Source of the DNA: Stieleria neptunia
GTDB lineage: Bacteria; Planctomycetota; Planctomycetia; Pirellulales; Pirellulaceae
Length of the DNA: 64,000 nucleotides
Direction of reading: 5' to 3'
Assembly: GCF_007754155.1 (NCBI RefSeq)
Contig: NZ_CP037423.1
Location: 10,660,938 to 10,724,937 of the forward strand
Below the pieces are notes generated by a model that searched no databases, was not told where the DNA came from, and was given only the letters and a program-made list of their open reading frames with translations. Position 1 is the first letter of the stretch; each line of letters begins with the position of its first letter. Shown here piece after piece: positions 9,448 through 18,010 of this stretch. The translations under genes were made by a program, and so were the position numbers.

Positions 9448-10212
9448 TCAAAACTCATCATTGAAGGAGAGCGTCGTCGACCATGGAATGACAATCCGCT
9501 GGGAGACTTCCTCATCCAAGCGATCATAGGATGAGATCATCCGGACCATCAATTCCCTACCGATGATCGCCGAACGTGCACCCGGCAGAGTCCCCAGGAA
9601 TTCGGGGAGCACGCGGATGGCTTCCTCGGCGTTGCGACGTACAAGTCGATCGTCTGGCGCAGAAAGCGGAAGCGCGGCATGAATCGACGCGTCATCGTCG
9701 GGATCGAGAAAAAACACCACGCCGTAGTGGATGAAGGGGTAACCGCTCAGGAAGTGTTCGGTCAGGAGTTGCGGCGTCGCCCCCTCAGACGACATCGCTT
9801 GCACCTGTTCGGCGATCGATGCCGCCTCGAAATCCGATGGCGGCGCGTAGGGGTTCACGTCGTGATTCGGCAAACGGCGATCCGTCTCGATCGTCGCGGT
9901 ACCGCAACTGACCGGTTCCACCATCAAAAATCGTTCGTTGATCTGCCGGACCCCGCCATCACTAAACCATTCGAACAGTGATTTCCATTGTCCGGTCCAC
10001 GCCGAGTACAGAAATTGCAGCCCCATCAGTGCGGCGAAGATTGCAAATCCAAAGTCGGCCCAGTCCTCCGCACCACCGAGCAGTTGAAAGAGCGCATAGG
10101 TGAGGAACAGCAACCCAAGCAAGACCGCGGCCACGCGATAGGGCATTCGCGTTTTGCCAACTCGTCCGTCGATCGTCTCTCCCGCGTCGGTCGTCATTCG
10201 CGCTGATACCAT
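9448..10212 (-). CDS. Membrane protein of unknown function
   Basis: The 254-residue product has two predicted membrane helices near the N-terminus (MPYRVAAVLLGLLFLTYALF and WADFGFAIFAALMGLQFLYS). A soluble part follows, containing NPYAPPSDFEAA, a motif seen in many small planctomycete membrane proteins, and a C-terminal half with FIHYGVVFFLDPDDDASIHA. I do not recognise the domain. It sits directly upstream of the SRPBCC gene with essentially no spacing, so the two form an operon. A start 15 nt later (10197) is equally possible. Confidence 0.7.
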   Translation of the reverse strand: MVSARMTTDAGETIDGRVGKTRMPYRVAAVLLGLLFLTYALFQLLGGAEDWADFGFAIFAALMGLQFLYSAWTGQWKSLFEWFSDGGVRQINERFLMVEPVSCGTATIETDRRLPNHDVNPYAPPSDFEAASIAEQVQAMSSEGATPQLLTEHFLSGYPFIHYGVVFFLDPDDDASIHAALPLSAPDDRLVRRNAEEAIRVLPEFLGTLPGARSAIIGRELMVRMISSYDRLDEEVSQRIVIPWSTTLSFNDEF

Positions 10213-10434
10213 CCCGCAAGGTTGTCACCGAGATTTTCATTCGCATCGATCGGTGCCGTTCGTTGCGATGGAGCCGGGCCACATTCTCACTGCGCCACGG
10301 ACGCGGGTCAACGTTGGCGTGTGTTGCCGCCGGCAGCAAAGTCGCTTAGCGACGCACGGAAAGTATGTGGGATTGGCTTCCAGCCTGTCGACGCCGGCGG
10401 CGAAGTCGCAAACAGGGCAGCCCGCCGAAAAAAC
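10213..10434. other. Spacer with fragments of dispersed repeats
   Basis: A divergent spacer between the minus-strand membrane-protein operon and the plus-strand array. It contains the 17-bp repeat at 10375-10391 and two copies of a GCCGSCGGC...AAGTCGC motif around 10328-10343 and 10393-10409. No gene is seen. Confidence 0.45.
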
Positions 10435-10479
10435 TTGACTTCGGGGGCGCAGGCTGCGACATTAGACAAATCATCTAAT
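10435..10479 (+). promoter_or_regulatory. Candidate promoter with BlaI-type operator upstream of the 10515 gene
   Basis: TTGACT at 10435-10440 and a weak GACATT at 10458-10463, 17 bp apart, could be -35 and -10 boxes. The palindrome ATTAGA-N7-TCTAAT (10461-10479) overlaps the -10. Its core TAGAC-N5-ATCTA (10463-10477) has the same layout as the perfect palindrome at 11362-11388. Binding by the BlaI-type protein encoded at 26297 is my inference. Confidence 0.5.
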
Positions 10480-10514
10480 TTCGATCAGCCGATGCCTGCC
10501 GGGAGAGCCCCTTG

Positions 10515-11345
10515 ATGGCCCGCCGCCCAAAGCCGTTCCACACCGTTGTCGTCGCTCTGTTTTTGCTGGCGAGCATTTCCAGCTCCATCGCTCAGCAACC
10601 CCCACAGCCGAAATCCGAGGTGATCCGCGACCGCTTCGCGGAGCTTGCCGAGCGAATTTCGATCGCGCCGGCCGGGCGATCACAAAATCCCTTCACGCGC
10701 CATCATCAACCCGCACTCAGCTGGAGCAATCCCGAGCGACAGACCCCGGCCGGCGCCATGTTCCTGTGGACCGCGTCGGGCCGCCCGCAGGTCGCGCTTT
10801 GCCTGTACCCCGACGGCGAACAGGTCATCGATCTGGAATTTCAATCGCTCAGCGAGCAAGCCCTGACCGCCGACAGCGACAACCAACTGCTGTGGCAGCC
10901 CGCCGAGCCCGGCGTCCGATGGCAGCCGATCGAGAAAGCTCCGCGTCCGGCCCGATCCGCGTTCCTGCGGTTGCGGCAGATGCGAGTTCTGGCGCGCGAG
11001 TTTTCATCGAAGCTGGTGCCGCCCAACAAGAACCCGATCGAATTGCGTTTGCTCGACACCCCCGTGTACCGCTACGAACTCGATCAACCGACCGGCGGAA
11101 AACTCGGTCGAGCAGATGACGAACTGATCGACGGTGCGGTATTCACCTTTGTCCAGGGAACCGATCCCGAAGTCCTGTTGCTGGTCGAAGCCCACCAGGA
11201 CGGCGACCGGCAAGCGTGGCGATATGCGTTGGCACGGATGAGCATGGTGCCGACGCAGGTGCGGCACGGCGAGACGACCATCTGGGAAACCGACTGGGCG
11301 ATTCAGCGGCCCCATACGCCATATTACGTCTACAAATCATTTTAA
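10515..11345 (+). CDS. Secreted protein of unknown function, paralogue of the 28650 product
   Basis: The 276-residue product has a signal peptide (KPFHTVVVALFLLASISSSIA). Two blocks are shared with the 28650 product: LSWSNPERQ...GAMFLWTASGRPQ corresponds to MQWSNPVRS...GSLYVWTLADRPV, and ELIDGAVFTFVQGTDPEVLLLVEA corresponds to GIIDGAIFSLAIATDPEIWLVIEA. I do not recognise a named domain; the protein is probably periplasmic. The start at 10515 is preceded by GGGAG about 10 nt upstream. The gene has its own candidate promoter and operator and lies 104 bp ahead of the long array, whose tenth and eleventh promoter-distal members are the M56 peptidase and the paralogue. Shared control is likely. 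Confidence 0.75.
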   Translation: MARRPKPFHTVVVALFLLASISSSIAQQPPQPKSEVIRDRFAELAERISIAPAGRSQNPFTRHHQPALSWSNPERQTPAGAMFLWTASGRPQVALCLYPDGEQVIDLEFQSLSEQALTADSDNQLLWQPAEPGVRWQPIEKAPRPARSAFLRLRQMRVLAREFSSKLVPPNKNPIELRLLDTPVYRYELDQPTGGKLGRADDELIDGAVFTFVQGTDPEVLLLVEAHQDGDRQAWRYALARMSMVPTQVRHGETTIWETDWAIQRPHTPYYVYKSF

Positions 11346-11357
11346 TCCAAATAGTGC

Positions 11358-11388
11358 TTGACCAATATAGACTGTGCGTCTATATTGG
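11358..11388 (+). promoter_or_regulatory. Strong sigma70-like promoter covered by a perfect inverted repeat (operator)
   Basis: TTGACC (11358-11363) and TATATT (11381-11386) are 17 bp apart, each matching the sigma70 consensus at five of six positions. An 11-bp perfect inverted repeat with a 5-nt loop, CCAATATAGAC/GTCTATATTGG (11362-11388), fills the space between and over the boxes, the classic layout for repressor binding. The start codon at 11450 follows with AAAGGA at 11437-11442, a good Shine-Dalgarno at 7-nt spacing. The likely repressor is the BlaI-family protein encoded within the same array. Confidence 0.75.
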
Positions 11389-11449
11389 GTTCCAGCAAAC
11401 AAGCCGCAGCGCCGGCGCGATTGCACACCACGGGTGAAAGGACACTTCG

Positions 11450-12970
11450 ATGAGCAAGTCAGTCGTTCTATTGATCTTCTTCTCGGTCGCCGCGGCTTGG
11501 CGACCGGTCGCGGCAGTCGCGGACTCCCACGGCGACACGCTTTCGCAGTGGATTGACCAGCGGGGTGAACAGCTCTGGGGCAAGCCGCCGGCGGCGTGCA
11601 GTGACCTGACGTTTGTCCGTCGCGTCTACTTGGACCTGGTCGGCCGGGTGCCCAGCGTTTCGGAGATCCGCGACTTTCAAACACTCGGCGATGACCGTCG
11701 CGAACTGTTGGTGAACGAATTGGTGTTCGGCGAGGGGCCACGACGGGAGGCATACACGCGGCTTTCGGCATCCAGTCTGGCGCGTCATTGGCGGAGGGTC
11801 TTGATTCCGCCGGGGACGGTCGTCAACGGTTCGGTGCAGGGGTTGGAGACGTGGCTGGAAGACGCGTTTCGCGAGGCGAAGCCGTACGATGAGATGATGC
11901 GTGAGATTGCGCAGATCCAGTCGCCCGATTCCGCCGGCGGATACTACCGGTTGGTCGGGGGCACGCCGGAATCCTATGCGGGCAATCTTTCGCGTGTGAT
12001 GTTGGGCGTCCGTCTTGATTGCGCACAATGTCATGACCATCCGTTTACCGACTGGAAGCAACATGACTTCTGGGGTCTGGCCGCATTTTACAGCGACATC
12101 AACGGTTCGATCGACAACCCCGATGGATCGCAGCCGACGGGCAAGAGCGGCGAAATCCGATTCGAAGGCGAAACGTACCGGGCAAAGGTCTTGTGGGAAG
12201 ACACGGCGATGGACGACGCCGCGCGTGCGCCCCGTGTTCGCCTGGCGCGTTGGATGACATCACGGGAAAACCCGAATTTTGCCGCGACGGCGGTCAATCG
12301 GTTCTGGCAATTGCTGGTCGGCCGCGGGCTCTACGCCGACATCGAGAATCTGGATCTGGCGAACGACGACGAGCGTGCGTTCCTGGATGATTTGGGACAA
12401 AAATTTGCCGACGACGGGTTTCATGTGCAGCGGTTGATTGCCGCGATCTGTAAAACGAATTGGTATGCCGCACGCGCGCTGTCGGAAAGTGATTCGGACG
12501 AGACCTTCCGCCGGGAACTCAAAGTCATCAGTCCCGAACAGGTGTTTGATTCGTTGGAACAGTCCCTGCATTTGCCGATCAGCCGGATCGATCCCGCGGC
12601 ACCGCGCTGGACCGGCGCCCGCGCCCAGATGGTCAACCGGTTGGGCGAGGCGATCGGTGAAACACCGGAAGATTATGCCTCGGGCATTCCGCAAGCGTTG
12701 ATGATGATGAACGGCCCGGTCACCTCCGACGCGATCGATTTGGACCGCAGCCGATTGCTGCGTGCGGTCGTCGAGTCGCCGTTTTTTGATGAGGACAAGC
12801 GGATCGAAACGCTTTATTTGGCCGTGCTGACACGTGAGCCGTCGGAGGCCGAAAAGCGATCACTGACCGAGTACTTGGACAACAAGCCGGACGAAACGAC
12901 GCGCCGCAAAGCGTTCGGCGAAATTTTGTGGGCGCTCCTGAACAGCCCGGAGTTTGTGTTATGTCGATGA
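11450..12970 (+). CDS. DUF1549/DUF1553 domain protein, first gene of the long array
   Basis: The 506-residue product begins with a signal peptide (VVLLIFFSVAAAWRPVAAVA). DUF1549 covers roughly residues 30-210, with DLTFVRRVYLDLVGRVPS and the CAQCH motif at 191-195, followed by DHPFTDWKQ. DUF1553 follows (LARWMTSRENPNFAATAVN near 265, then FWQLLVGRG). It lacks the N-terminal cytochrome C domain and long linker of larger relatives. The stop overlaps the DUF1501 start by 10 bp. A good Shine-Dalgarno and the 11358 promoter precede it. Function in the cluster is unproven; a periplasmic redox or metal-binding partner of the DUF1501 protein is plausible. Confidence 0.9.
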   Translation: MSKSVVLLIFFSVAAAWRPVAAVADSHGDTLSQWIDQRGEQLWGKPPAACSDLTFVRRVYLDLVGRVPSVSEIRDFQTLGDDRRELLVNELVFGEGPRREAYTRLSASSLARHWRRVLIPPGTVVNGSVQGLETWLEDAFREAKPYDEMMREIAQIQSPDSAGGYYRLVGGTPESYAGNLSRVMLGVRLDCAQCHDHPFTDWKQHDFWGLAAFYSDINGSIDNPDGSQPTGKSGEIRFEGETYRAKVLWEDTAMDDAARAPRVRLARWMTSRENPNFAATAVNRFWQLLVGRGLYADIENLDLANDDERAFLDDLGQKFADDGFHVQRLIAAICKTNWYAARALSESDSDETFRRELKVISPEQVFDSLEQSLHLPISRIDPAAPRWTGARAQMVNRLGEAIGETPEDYASGIPQALMMMNGPVTSDAIDLDRSRLLRAVVESPFFDEDKRIETLYLAVLTREPSEAEKRSLTEYLDNKPDETTRRKAFGEILWALLNSPEFVLCR

Positions 12971-14271
12971 CGCGACCATTCGAAACGTTTTCGCGACGCG
13001 AATTGTTTCGCATCGCCGCCGCTTCCCTGGGCGGGATCAGTTGTTCGCCATGGCTGCCCAAGCTGGCGATGGCGGCCGGGACCAAGCGTCCGCCCAAGGC
13101 CTGCATTTTGCTGTGGATGGGCGGCGGACCGAGCCAAATGGAGACGCTCGATCCGAAACCAGGACACCGCAACGGCGGCCCGACCGAAGCAATTTCCACC
13201 GCCGTGCCGGGGATCGAGCTGAGCCACAACCTGCCCGGTCTGGCAACCCAAATGAAGGACGTCGCTCTGGTACGCTCGATGAAGACCCGCGAGGGCGATC
13301 ACGGCCGGGCGACGCAATTGATGATGACGGGTTATCGGCCGATGGGCGGCATGACCGACTATCCGGTGCTGGGGTCGCTGATCTCGCACCGATTAAAACC
13401 CAACGATTCACCGTTGCCGGGATTTGTCTCGATCGCGCCGTTTCGTTTTGGCAATCTGGGATCCGGGTTTCTCGGCCCGGACCATTCTCCGTTGGTCGTC
13501 TCCGGTGCCAGCAATGACCCCAACACCCGCGCCAATCTGACGGTCGAAAACTTGGACGTCGCCGGCGGCAACCCCGACGCGTTGCTGGAACGTCAAGGCT
13601 TACTGAACATGTTGCGCCAGGGTGCCCCCTCGTCGTCACCGGCCGCCGTCAAGCACGCTTCGGTCTACGACCAGGCGATGCGGATGGTGGAAACACGTGG
13701 CGAGGGGGCTTTTGAATTGGACGAAGAGCCGACGGAACTGCGGGACGCCTATGGCCGCAATCGTTTCGGTCAGGGTTGTTTGCTCGCGCGGCGGCTGGTC
13801 GAACGCGGCGTGCCGTTCGTCGAAGTCTCGTTGGATGCCGCCGGACAGGGATCCTGGGATTCCCATGTCAACAACTTTAGCGCGGTCAGTTCGATGTGCG
13901 AAGTCCTCGATCCGGCCTGGTCGACGCTGCTGAGCGACCTTCGCGACCGCGGCTTGCTCGATTCAACTCTCGTCGTCTGGATGGGCGAATTCGGACGGAC
14001 GCCACGGATCAATCCCAACCGCGGCCGAGACCACTTCCCCGATGCTTGGAGCGTGGCGCTATCCGGCGGGGCGATCTCCGGCGGCCAGGTTTACGGCAAA
14101 ACATCGGCCGACGGGATGGAGGTCAGCGACAATCCGGTCACCGCCAGCGATCTGTACGCCACGTTGCTGGAAGGCTTGGGCATCGACTCCGGCGGCGACA
14201 ACGCGATGGGCGACCGGCCGATCCCGTTGGTCGACGAAGGTGGAACGCCGATTCGGGAGTTGCTCGGATGA
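12961..14271 (+). CDS. DUF1501 domain protein, Tat-exported
   Basis: The 436-residue product starts MSMTRPFETFSRRELF, with a Tat motif (SRREL) and the hydrophobic stretch RIAAASLGGISC. DUF1501 marks are present: CILLWMGGGPSQMETLDPKPG, a MTGYRPMGGM segment, GSWDSHVNNF and WMGEFGRTP followed by RGRDHFPDAWS. The start overlaps the upstream gene by 10 bp (an alternative ATG lies at 12967), and the stop overlaps the next start as ATGA. It is paired with DUF1549/1553, as at the left edge of the window, but here the pair heads the MoxR/BlaI array. Confidence 0.9.
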   Translation: MSMTRPFETFSRRELFRIAAASLGGISCSPWLPKLAMAAGTKRPPKACILLWMGGGPSQMETLDPKPGHRNGGPTEAISTAVPGIELSHNLPGLATQMKDVALVRSMKTREGDHGRATQLMMTGYRPMGGMTDYPVLGSLISHRLKPNDSPLPGFVSIAPFRFGNLGSGFLGPDHSPLVVSGASNDPNTRANLTVENLDVAGGNPDALLERQGLLNMLRQGAPSSSPAAVKHASVYDQAMRMVETRGEGAFELDEEPTELRDAYGRNRFGQGCLLARRLVERGVPFVEVSLDAAGQGSWDSHVNNFSAVSSMCEVLDPAWSTLLSDLRDRGLLDSTLVVWMGEFGRTPRINPNRGRDHFPDAWSVALSGGAISGGQVYGKTSADGMEVSDNPVTASDLYATLLEGLGIDSGGDNAMGDRPIPLVDEGGTPIRELLG

Positions 14272-15920
14272 AACATTCCCGTTCCGGCCAGCGAGCGGAC
14301 CGGCCCGTCGAGCGGATGGCAACCGCGCTGTTGACCATCGTGCTGCTTTTTACCGTCCAGCTCCCGATCCTCGCGGTCGCCCAAACCGCGACCGACGCCG
14401 AGCCCTCCTCCGGCATGCACGACATGTTGCTGCTGTTGCCCAACGGCCCGCTGCATTTGCGTGTCCAGATCACCAACGAAGGAAAATCGCTCGAGCAAAC
14501 GCGACAAGACTACCTCGATCGTTTGGTCACGACGCTGGACATGGACAAGGACGGAAAAGTCAGTCGCGAGGAAACGAGCAACCATCCGCTGTTCACCACC
14601 TCGCGTCGATTCCAAGGCAACGCGTTCCTCAATACGCTCCGCAATCCCCGCCCCTTCACCGAGCGTGAGCTGGCCCTGGCGGTTGATCGGGCGGCCGGCC
14701 AATTGGTCACCTACCGCCAAAACAACGCGTTGGCCGAACAGGATTTGAGTGTTTTTAGTGTGCTGGACCAAGACCAATCGGGATTGATCGACCGCCGCGA
14801 GATGCGGTTGGCTGCGGCCGGAATCGCCGAGCGCGACAGCGACTTCGACCAGTGCATCACCTTCGACGAATTCTTGTCCGAACCGGCCGAGATGATGAAT
14901 GGGGTGATCGTCAACGCGATCGACCAGGAACCTCCCGGATCGGTGCACGCCGAATTGCTTCGCAATGCCGCCGAGCCGATCATGCCGGCCCGTCTGGTCC
15001 GCCGCTATGATCGTGACCGCGATGCGCACCTGACCGCCGACGAACTCGGCTGGAACGGTCCGCGAATCGCAGCGTTGGACGCCGATGGCAACCAACAATT
15101 GAGCATGCAAGAGTTAGCGAAACTCACCTCGGCACAGCCCGACCTGACCTTGAGCGTCGACTTGAGTGACACCGGCGGCCAGGCGATGAAAGTGCTCGAT
15201 CAACTCGACGACGATTCCATCACCGCTCGTGAGGACTTGGTTCAGATCAAACACGACTCGGTTTCCCTGGGTGTCAGCTATCGCCATCGTGATCCGATGG
15301 CCGAAGCGATCTCCAATGCGTCGGATGCCTTCAACGCGATCGATGTCGACGCCAACGGTTATTTGGATCGGGACGAAATCATCGAACACCAACGGTTCGA
15401 ACGGTACCTGTTTGACGCGATGGATAAAGACGGCGACGACCGAGTGTTTGCCGATGAAATGATGGCCTACGTCAAAGAGTACACCGAACCGGCATCGACG
15501 TCCTGCCAGGTCACGTTGTTGGACACCGGCAACGGGTTCTTTCAGTTACTGGACGTCAATGCCGACGGCAGGATTTCGATCCGCGAATTACGTCGTTGCG
15601 AACAGACATTGATGACGGTCGCGGGAGATCAGCCCCAGATCAATCCCTCTCAAATGACCGCCTCGTACCGCATCGAAATCAAACGCGGCGGCGTCAGCCT
15701 GTTCGGCCGCGTCGACCGACCGTCGGCCGAAACACCGGCCGCGCTGTTGGCACCGCCCAGCGGGCCGATCTGGTTCCAGAGAATGGATCGCAACGGGGAC
15801 GGCGACCTGACCTGGGACGAATTTTTAGGACCACGTGACGTTTTTCACCAATTGGACCAAGATCAGGATCACCTGATCGACAAAGCCGAAGCCTCCAACG
15901 CAGACAAGCTAGCCGGATGA
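14268..15920 (+). CDS. Secreted protein with about nine EF-hand-like calcium loops
   Basis: The 550-residue product has a signal peptide or anchor (MATALLTIVLLFTVQLPILA, residues 17-36). Loops of the form DxDxDG recur: DMDKDGKVSREE at 91, then DQDQSGLIDRRE, DRDRDAHLTADE, DADGNQQLSMQE, DVDANGYLDRDE, DKDGDDRVFADE, DVNADGRISIRE, DRNGDGDLTWDE and DQDQDHLIDKAE. This suggests a periplasmic calcium-binding scaffold. Start and stop both form ATGA overlaps with the neighbouring genes. A longer frame opening at 13896 merely reads through the DUF1501 gene in another phase and is not used. Confidence 0.85.
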   Translation: MKHSRSGQRADRPVERMATALLTIVLLFTVQLPILAVAQTATDAEPSSGMHDMLLLLPNGPLHLRVQITNEGKSLEQTRQDYLDRLVTTLDMDKDGKVSREETSNHPLFTTSRRFQGNAFLNTLRNPRPFTERELALAVDRAAGQLVTYRQNNALAEQDLSVFSVLDQDQSGLIDRREMRLAAAGIAERDSDFDQCITFDEFLSEPAEMMNGVIVNAIDQEPPGSVHAELLRNAAEPIMPARLVRRYDRDRDAHLTADELGWNGPRIAALDADGNQQLSMQELAKLTSAQPDLTLSVDLSDTGGQAMKVLDQLDDDSITAREDLVQIKHDSVSLGVSYRHRDPMAEAISNASDAFNAIDVDANGYLDRDEIIEHQRFERYLFDAMDKDGDDRVFADEMMAYVKEYTEPASTSCQVTLLDTGNGFFQLLDVNADGRISIRELRRCEQTLMTVAGDQPQINPSQMTASYRIEIKRGGVSLFGRVDRPSAETPAALLAPPSGPIWFQRMDRNGDGDLTWDEFLGPRDVFHQLDQDQDHLIDKAEASNADKLAG

Positions 15921-16996
15921 GTAGCACAACCGAAAATCGAACTTCACCCCAATTGTCCAAGGCACAGCCGTCCAACAACGGTCAGCTGCTTGACCAGGTG
16001 GACAAACTGCGTGAATCCCGCAGACAACTTCGTGAAGAAGTCGGCAAAGTCATCGTCGGCCAACAGGACGTCGTCGATCTGTTGCTGTTGGGGTTGCTCT
16101 GTCGCGGGCACGTGCTGCTCCATGGCGTCCCAGGATTGGGCAAAACGTTGATGGCGCGGACGCTGTCGTCGACGCTGGATTTGAAATTCAAACGCGTGCA
16201 GTTCACACCCGACTTGATGCCTTCGGATATCACCGGCACCGACGTGATCGAGGAGCAGGAGGGCGGCGGCGGGCATCAATTGAAATTCGTCCCGGGCCCG
16301 ATCTTCACCAATTTCCTGCTGGCCGATGAAGTCAATCGGACGCCGCCGAAGACGCAAGCGGCCTTGTTGCAGGCGATGCAGGAACACGAGGTTTCGATCG
16401 GCAACACCACCTACGAATTGGATCCTCCGTTTTTCGTTGTGGCGACGCAAAACCCGATCGAGATGGAAGGCACGTACCCGCTGCCGGAGGCCCAAGTCGA
16501 TCGATTCATGTTCAACATTCGCGTCCGCTACCCGACGATCCAAGAGGAAGCGGACATCATTCGCGGCACGACCGGGACGGAGACGTTGGAGCCATCGGCG
16601 GTGCTCTCCTCGGCCGACTTGCTGCAGTTGCAAGACATCGTTCGCAGCGTGCCGGTGTCCGACGACGTGATCATGTACGCGGCCCGACTGGTCGCGGCGA
16701 CCCGGCCGCAAAAGAGTGACCGCGGCGCGACCGCGTCCGGAAACGAAGTCGAGATGGTGCGAAAGTACGTCACCTATGGCGCCAGCCCCCGCGCCGGCCA
16801 AGCGTTGGTGTTGGCCGGAAAAGCCCGCGCGGTTCTGGAAGGCCGCTACCACGTCGATTTTGCGGACATCGCGGCGCTGGCCCATCCGGTGCTGCGACAT
16901 CGGTTGGTGCTGAATTTCCACGGCCGGGCCGACAACGTGGACTCCGATGACGTGATCGATGCGTTGCTCAAAGCGATCAAGGAGGACGTCTCTTGA
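15917..16996 (+). CDS. MoxR-family AAA+ ATPase
   Basis: The 359-residue cytoplasmic ATPase has Walker A GVPGLGKT (70-77), Walker B LLADEVNR (134-141) and the MoxR signature PPKTQAALLQAMQEHEVS, followed by ATQNPIEMEGTYPLPEAQVD (sensor 1 region). MoxR proteins act with VWA-domain partners as chaperones that assemble or activate other proteins, often in envelope stress. The DUF58, BatA-like and VWA genes follow directly, giving a complete MoxR-VWA core. The start overlaps the EF-hand gene (ATGA), and the stop overlaps the next start (TTGA). Confidence 0.95.
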   Translation: MSSTTENRTSPQLSKAQPSNNGQLLDQVDKLRESRRQLREEVGKVIVGQQDVVDLLLLGLLCRGHVLLHGVPGLGKTLMARTLSSTLDLKFKRVQFTPDLMPSDITGTDVIEEQEGGGGHQLKFVPGPIFTNFLLADEVNRTPPKTQAALLQAMQEHEVSIGNTTYELDPPFFVVATQNPIEMEGTYPLPEAQVDRFMFNIRVRYPTIQEEADIIRGTTGTETLEPSAVLSSADLLQLQDIVRSVPVSDDVIMYAARLVAATRPQKSDRGATASGNEVEMVRKYVTYGASPRAGQALVLAGKARAVLEGRYHVDFADIAALAHPVLRHRLVLNFHGRADNVDSDDVIDALLKAIKEDVS

Positions 16997-17937
16997 TCGC
17001 CACGCCCCAGCCCACGCAACGTTCCCAGTCGAAATCGGGCGGCGGGCACGATCGCCCCGACTGGCTCAAACCGGACGAACTGGCCCGACTCAGTTCGATC
17101 GAACTGCGCGCCCGCGGCGTGGTGGAAGGCTTTTTGCAGGGTCTGCACCGCAGCCCCTTCATCGGCTACAGCGTCGAGTTCTCCTCGCACCGCCGCTATG
17201 GCCCCGGTGATGACCTGCGGCACGTCAATTGGAAACTGTTCGCGCGTCAGCGAAAGTTGTACGTCAAAGAATTTGATGCCGAGACCAACCTGAATCTGTA
17301 CCTGTTCGTCGACGCCAGCCGTTCGATGCAGTGCAAGGTCGAGGGGGCGATGACCAAGCATGAATACGCCGCAACGTTGGCCGCCGCCTTCGCCGCGTTG
17401 GCGATCAAACAACGTGACGCGGTCGGTCTGGGGCTGTTCGATGACGGCGTCCGCCAATACCTGGACCCGTCGGCCAAACCCGGGCGCTGGGAAGACTGTC
17501 TGAGTTTGTTGTCGACCCGTCCCGAATCGAACGTCACCGCGTTGTCCAAATCACTCGAACAGGCCGCCGCACTGGCCCGTCACCGGGGCGTCGTCGTGAT
17601 CCTTAGCGACCTCGTCGACGGCGACGTCGAGGGCATCAAGAAAGGGCTTCAGCAATTGCGCCACCGCGGGCACGAGGTGATCGTGTTTCACTTGCTGGAT
17701 CCCTTTGAACGCTACCTGGCCGAAAGCGGCCGCTATCGCGTGCTGGACATGGAAGGCCCCGCCGAACTGACGACGAACATGGAAAGCATTCGCGCGGATT
17801 ACTTGAAGAAAATCGAGCACTGGTGCGATCAATTGGATGAAGCCTGCCTGCACCAGGGCGTCGATCGCATCGAGTTGACGACCGATCAGCCGCCGACCGC
17901 GGCGCTGGTCGATTATTTGGTGAAACGAGCGACGTGA
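16993..17937 (+). CDS. DUF58 domain protein, VWA-like partner of MoxR
   Basis: The 314-residue protein uses a TTG start whose TTGA overlaps the MoxR stop. The DUF58 signature RYGPGDDLRHVNWKLFAR, then LYVKEF, is followed by a VWA-like fold with LFVDASRSM (a DxSxS MIDAS-type metal site). Unlike many DUF58 proteins, it has no N-terminal membrane helices, so it is probably soluble and works directly with MoxR. Its last codons carry the first arm of a hairpin series (see 17925-17994), the only long spacer within the array apart from the one before BlaI. Confidence 0.92.
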   Translation: MIATPQPTQRSQSKSGGGHDRPDWLKPDELARLSSIELRARGVVEGFLQGLHRSPFIGYSVEFSSHRRYGPGDDLRHVNWKLFARQRKLYVKEFDAETNLNLYLFVDASRSMQCKVEGAMTKHEYAATLAAAFAALAIKQRDAVGLGLFDDGVRQYLDPSAKPGRWEDCLSLLSTRPESNVTALSKSLEQAAALARHRGVVVILSDLVDGDVEGIKKGLQQLRHRGHEVIVFHLLDPFERYLAESGRYRVLDMEGPAELTTNMESIRADYLKKIEHWCDQLDEACLHQGVDRIELTTDQPPTAALVDYLVKRAT

Positions 17938-17994
17938 TCCTTTTGTCGCTCGTGGGTCCGCCGACGAGCAGCAGTGGTTAGACAAACGAGCGAC
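17925..17994 (+). promoter_or_regulatory. Three-arm hairpin, possible attenuator or mRNA processing site
   Basis: ACGAGCGAC occurs at 17925-17933 and again at 17986-17994; its reverse complement GTCGCTCGT lies between them at 17945-17953. The central arm can pair with either flank, so two mutually exclusive stems are possible. It spans the end of the DUF58 gene and the 73-bp gap before the BatA-like gene. Attenuation or differential RNA stability is an inference. Confidence 0.45.
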
Positions 17995-18010
17995 ACACAA
18001 CAGTTTATCG

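Noticed and set aside
14091..15110. Open frame of 339 codons on the minus strand
   Set aside because: It overlaps the DUF1501 and EF-hand genes on the other strand and lacks any motif or plausible start context.
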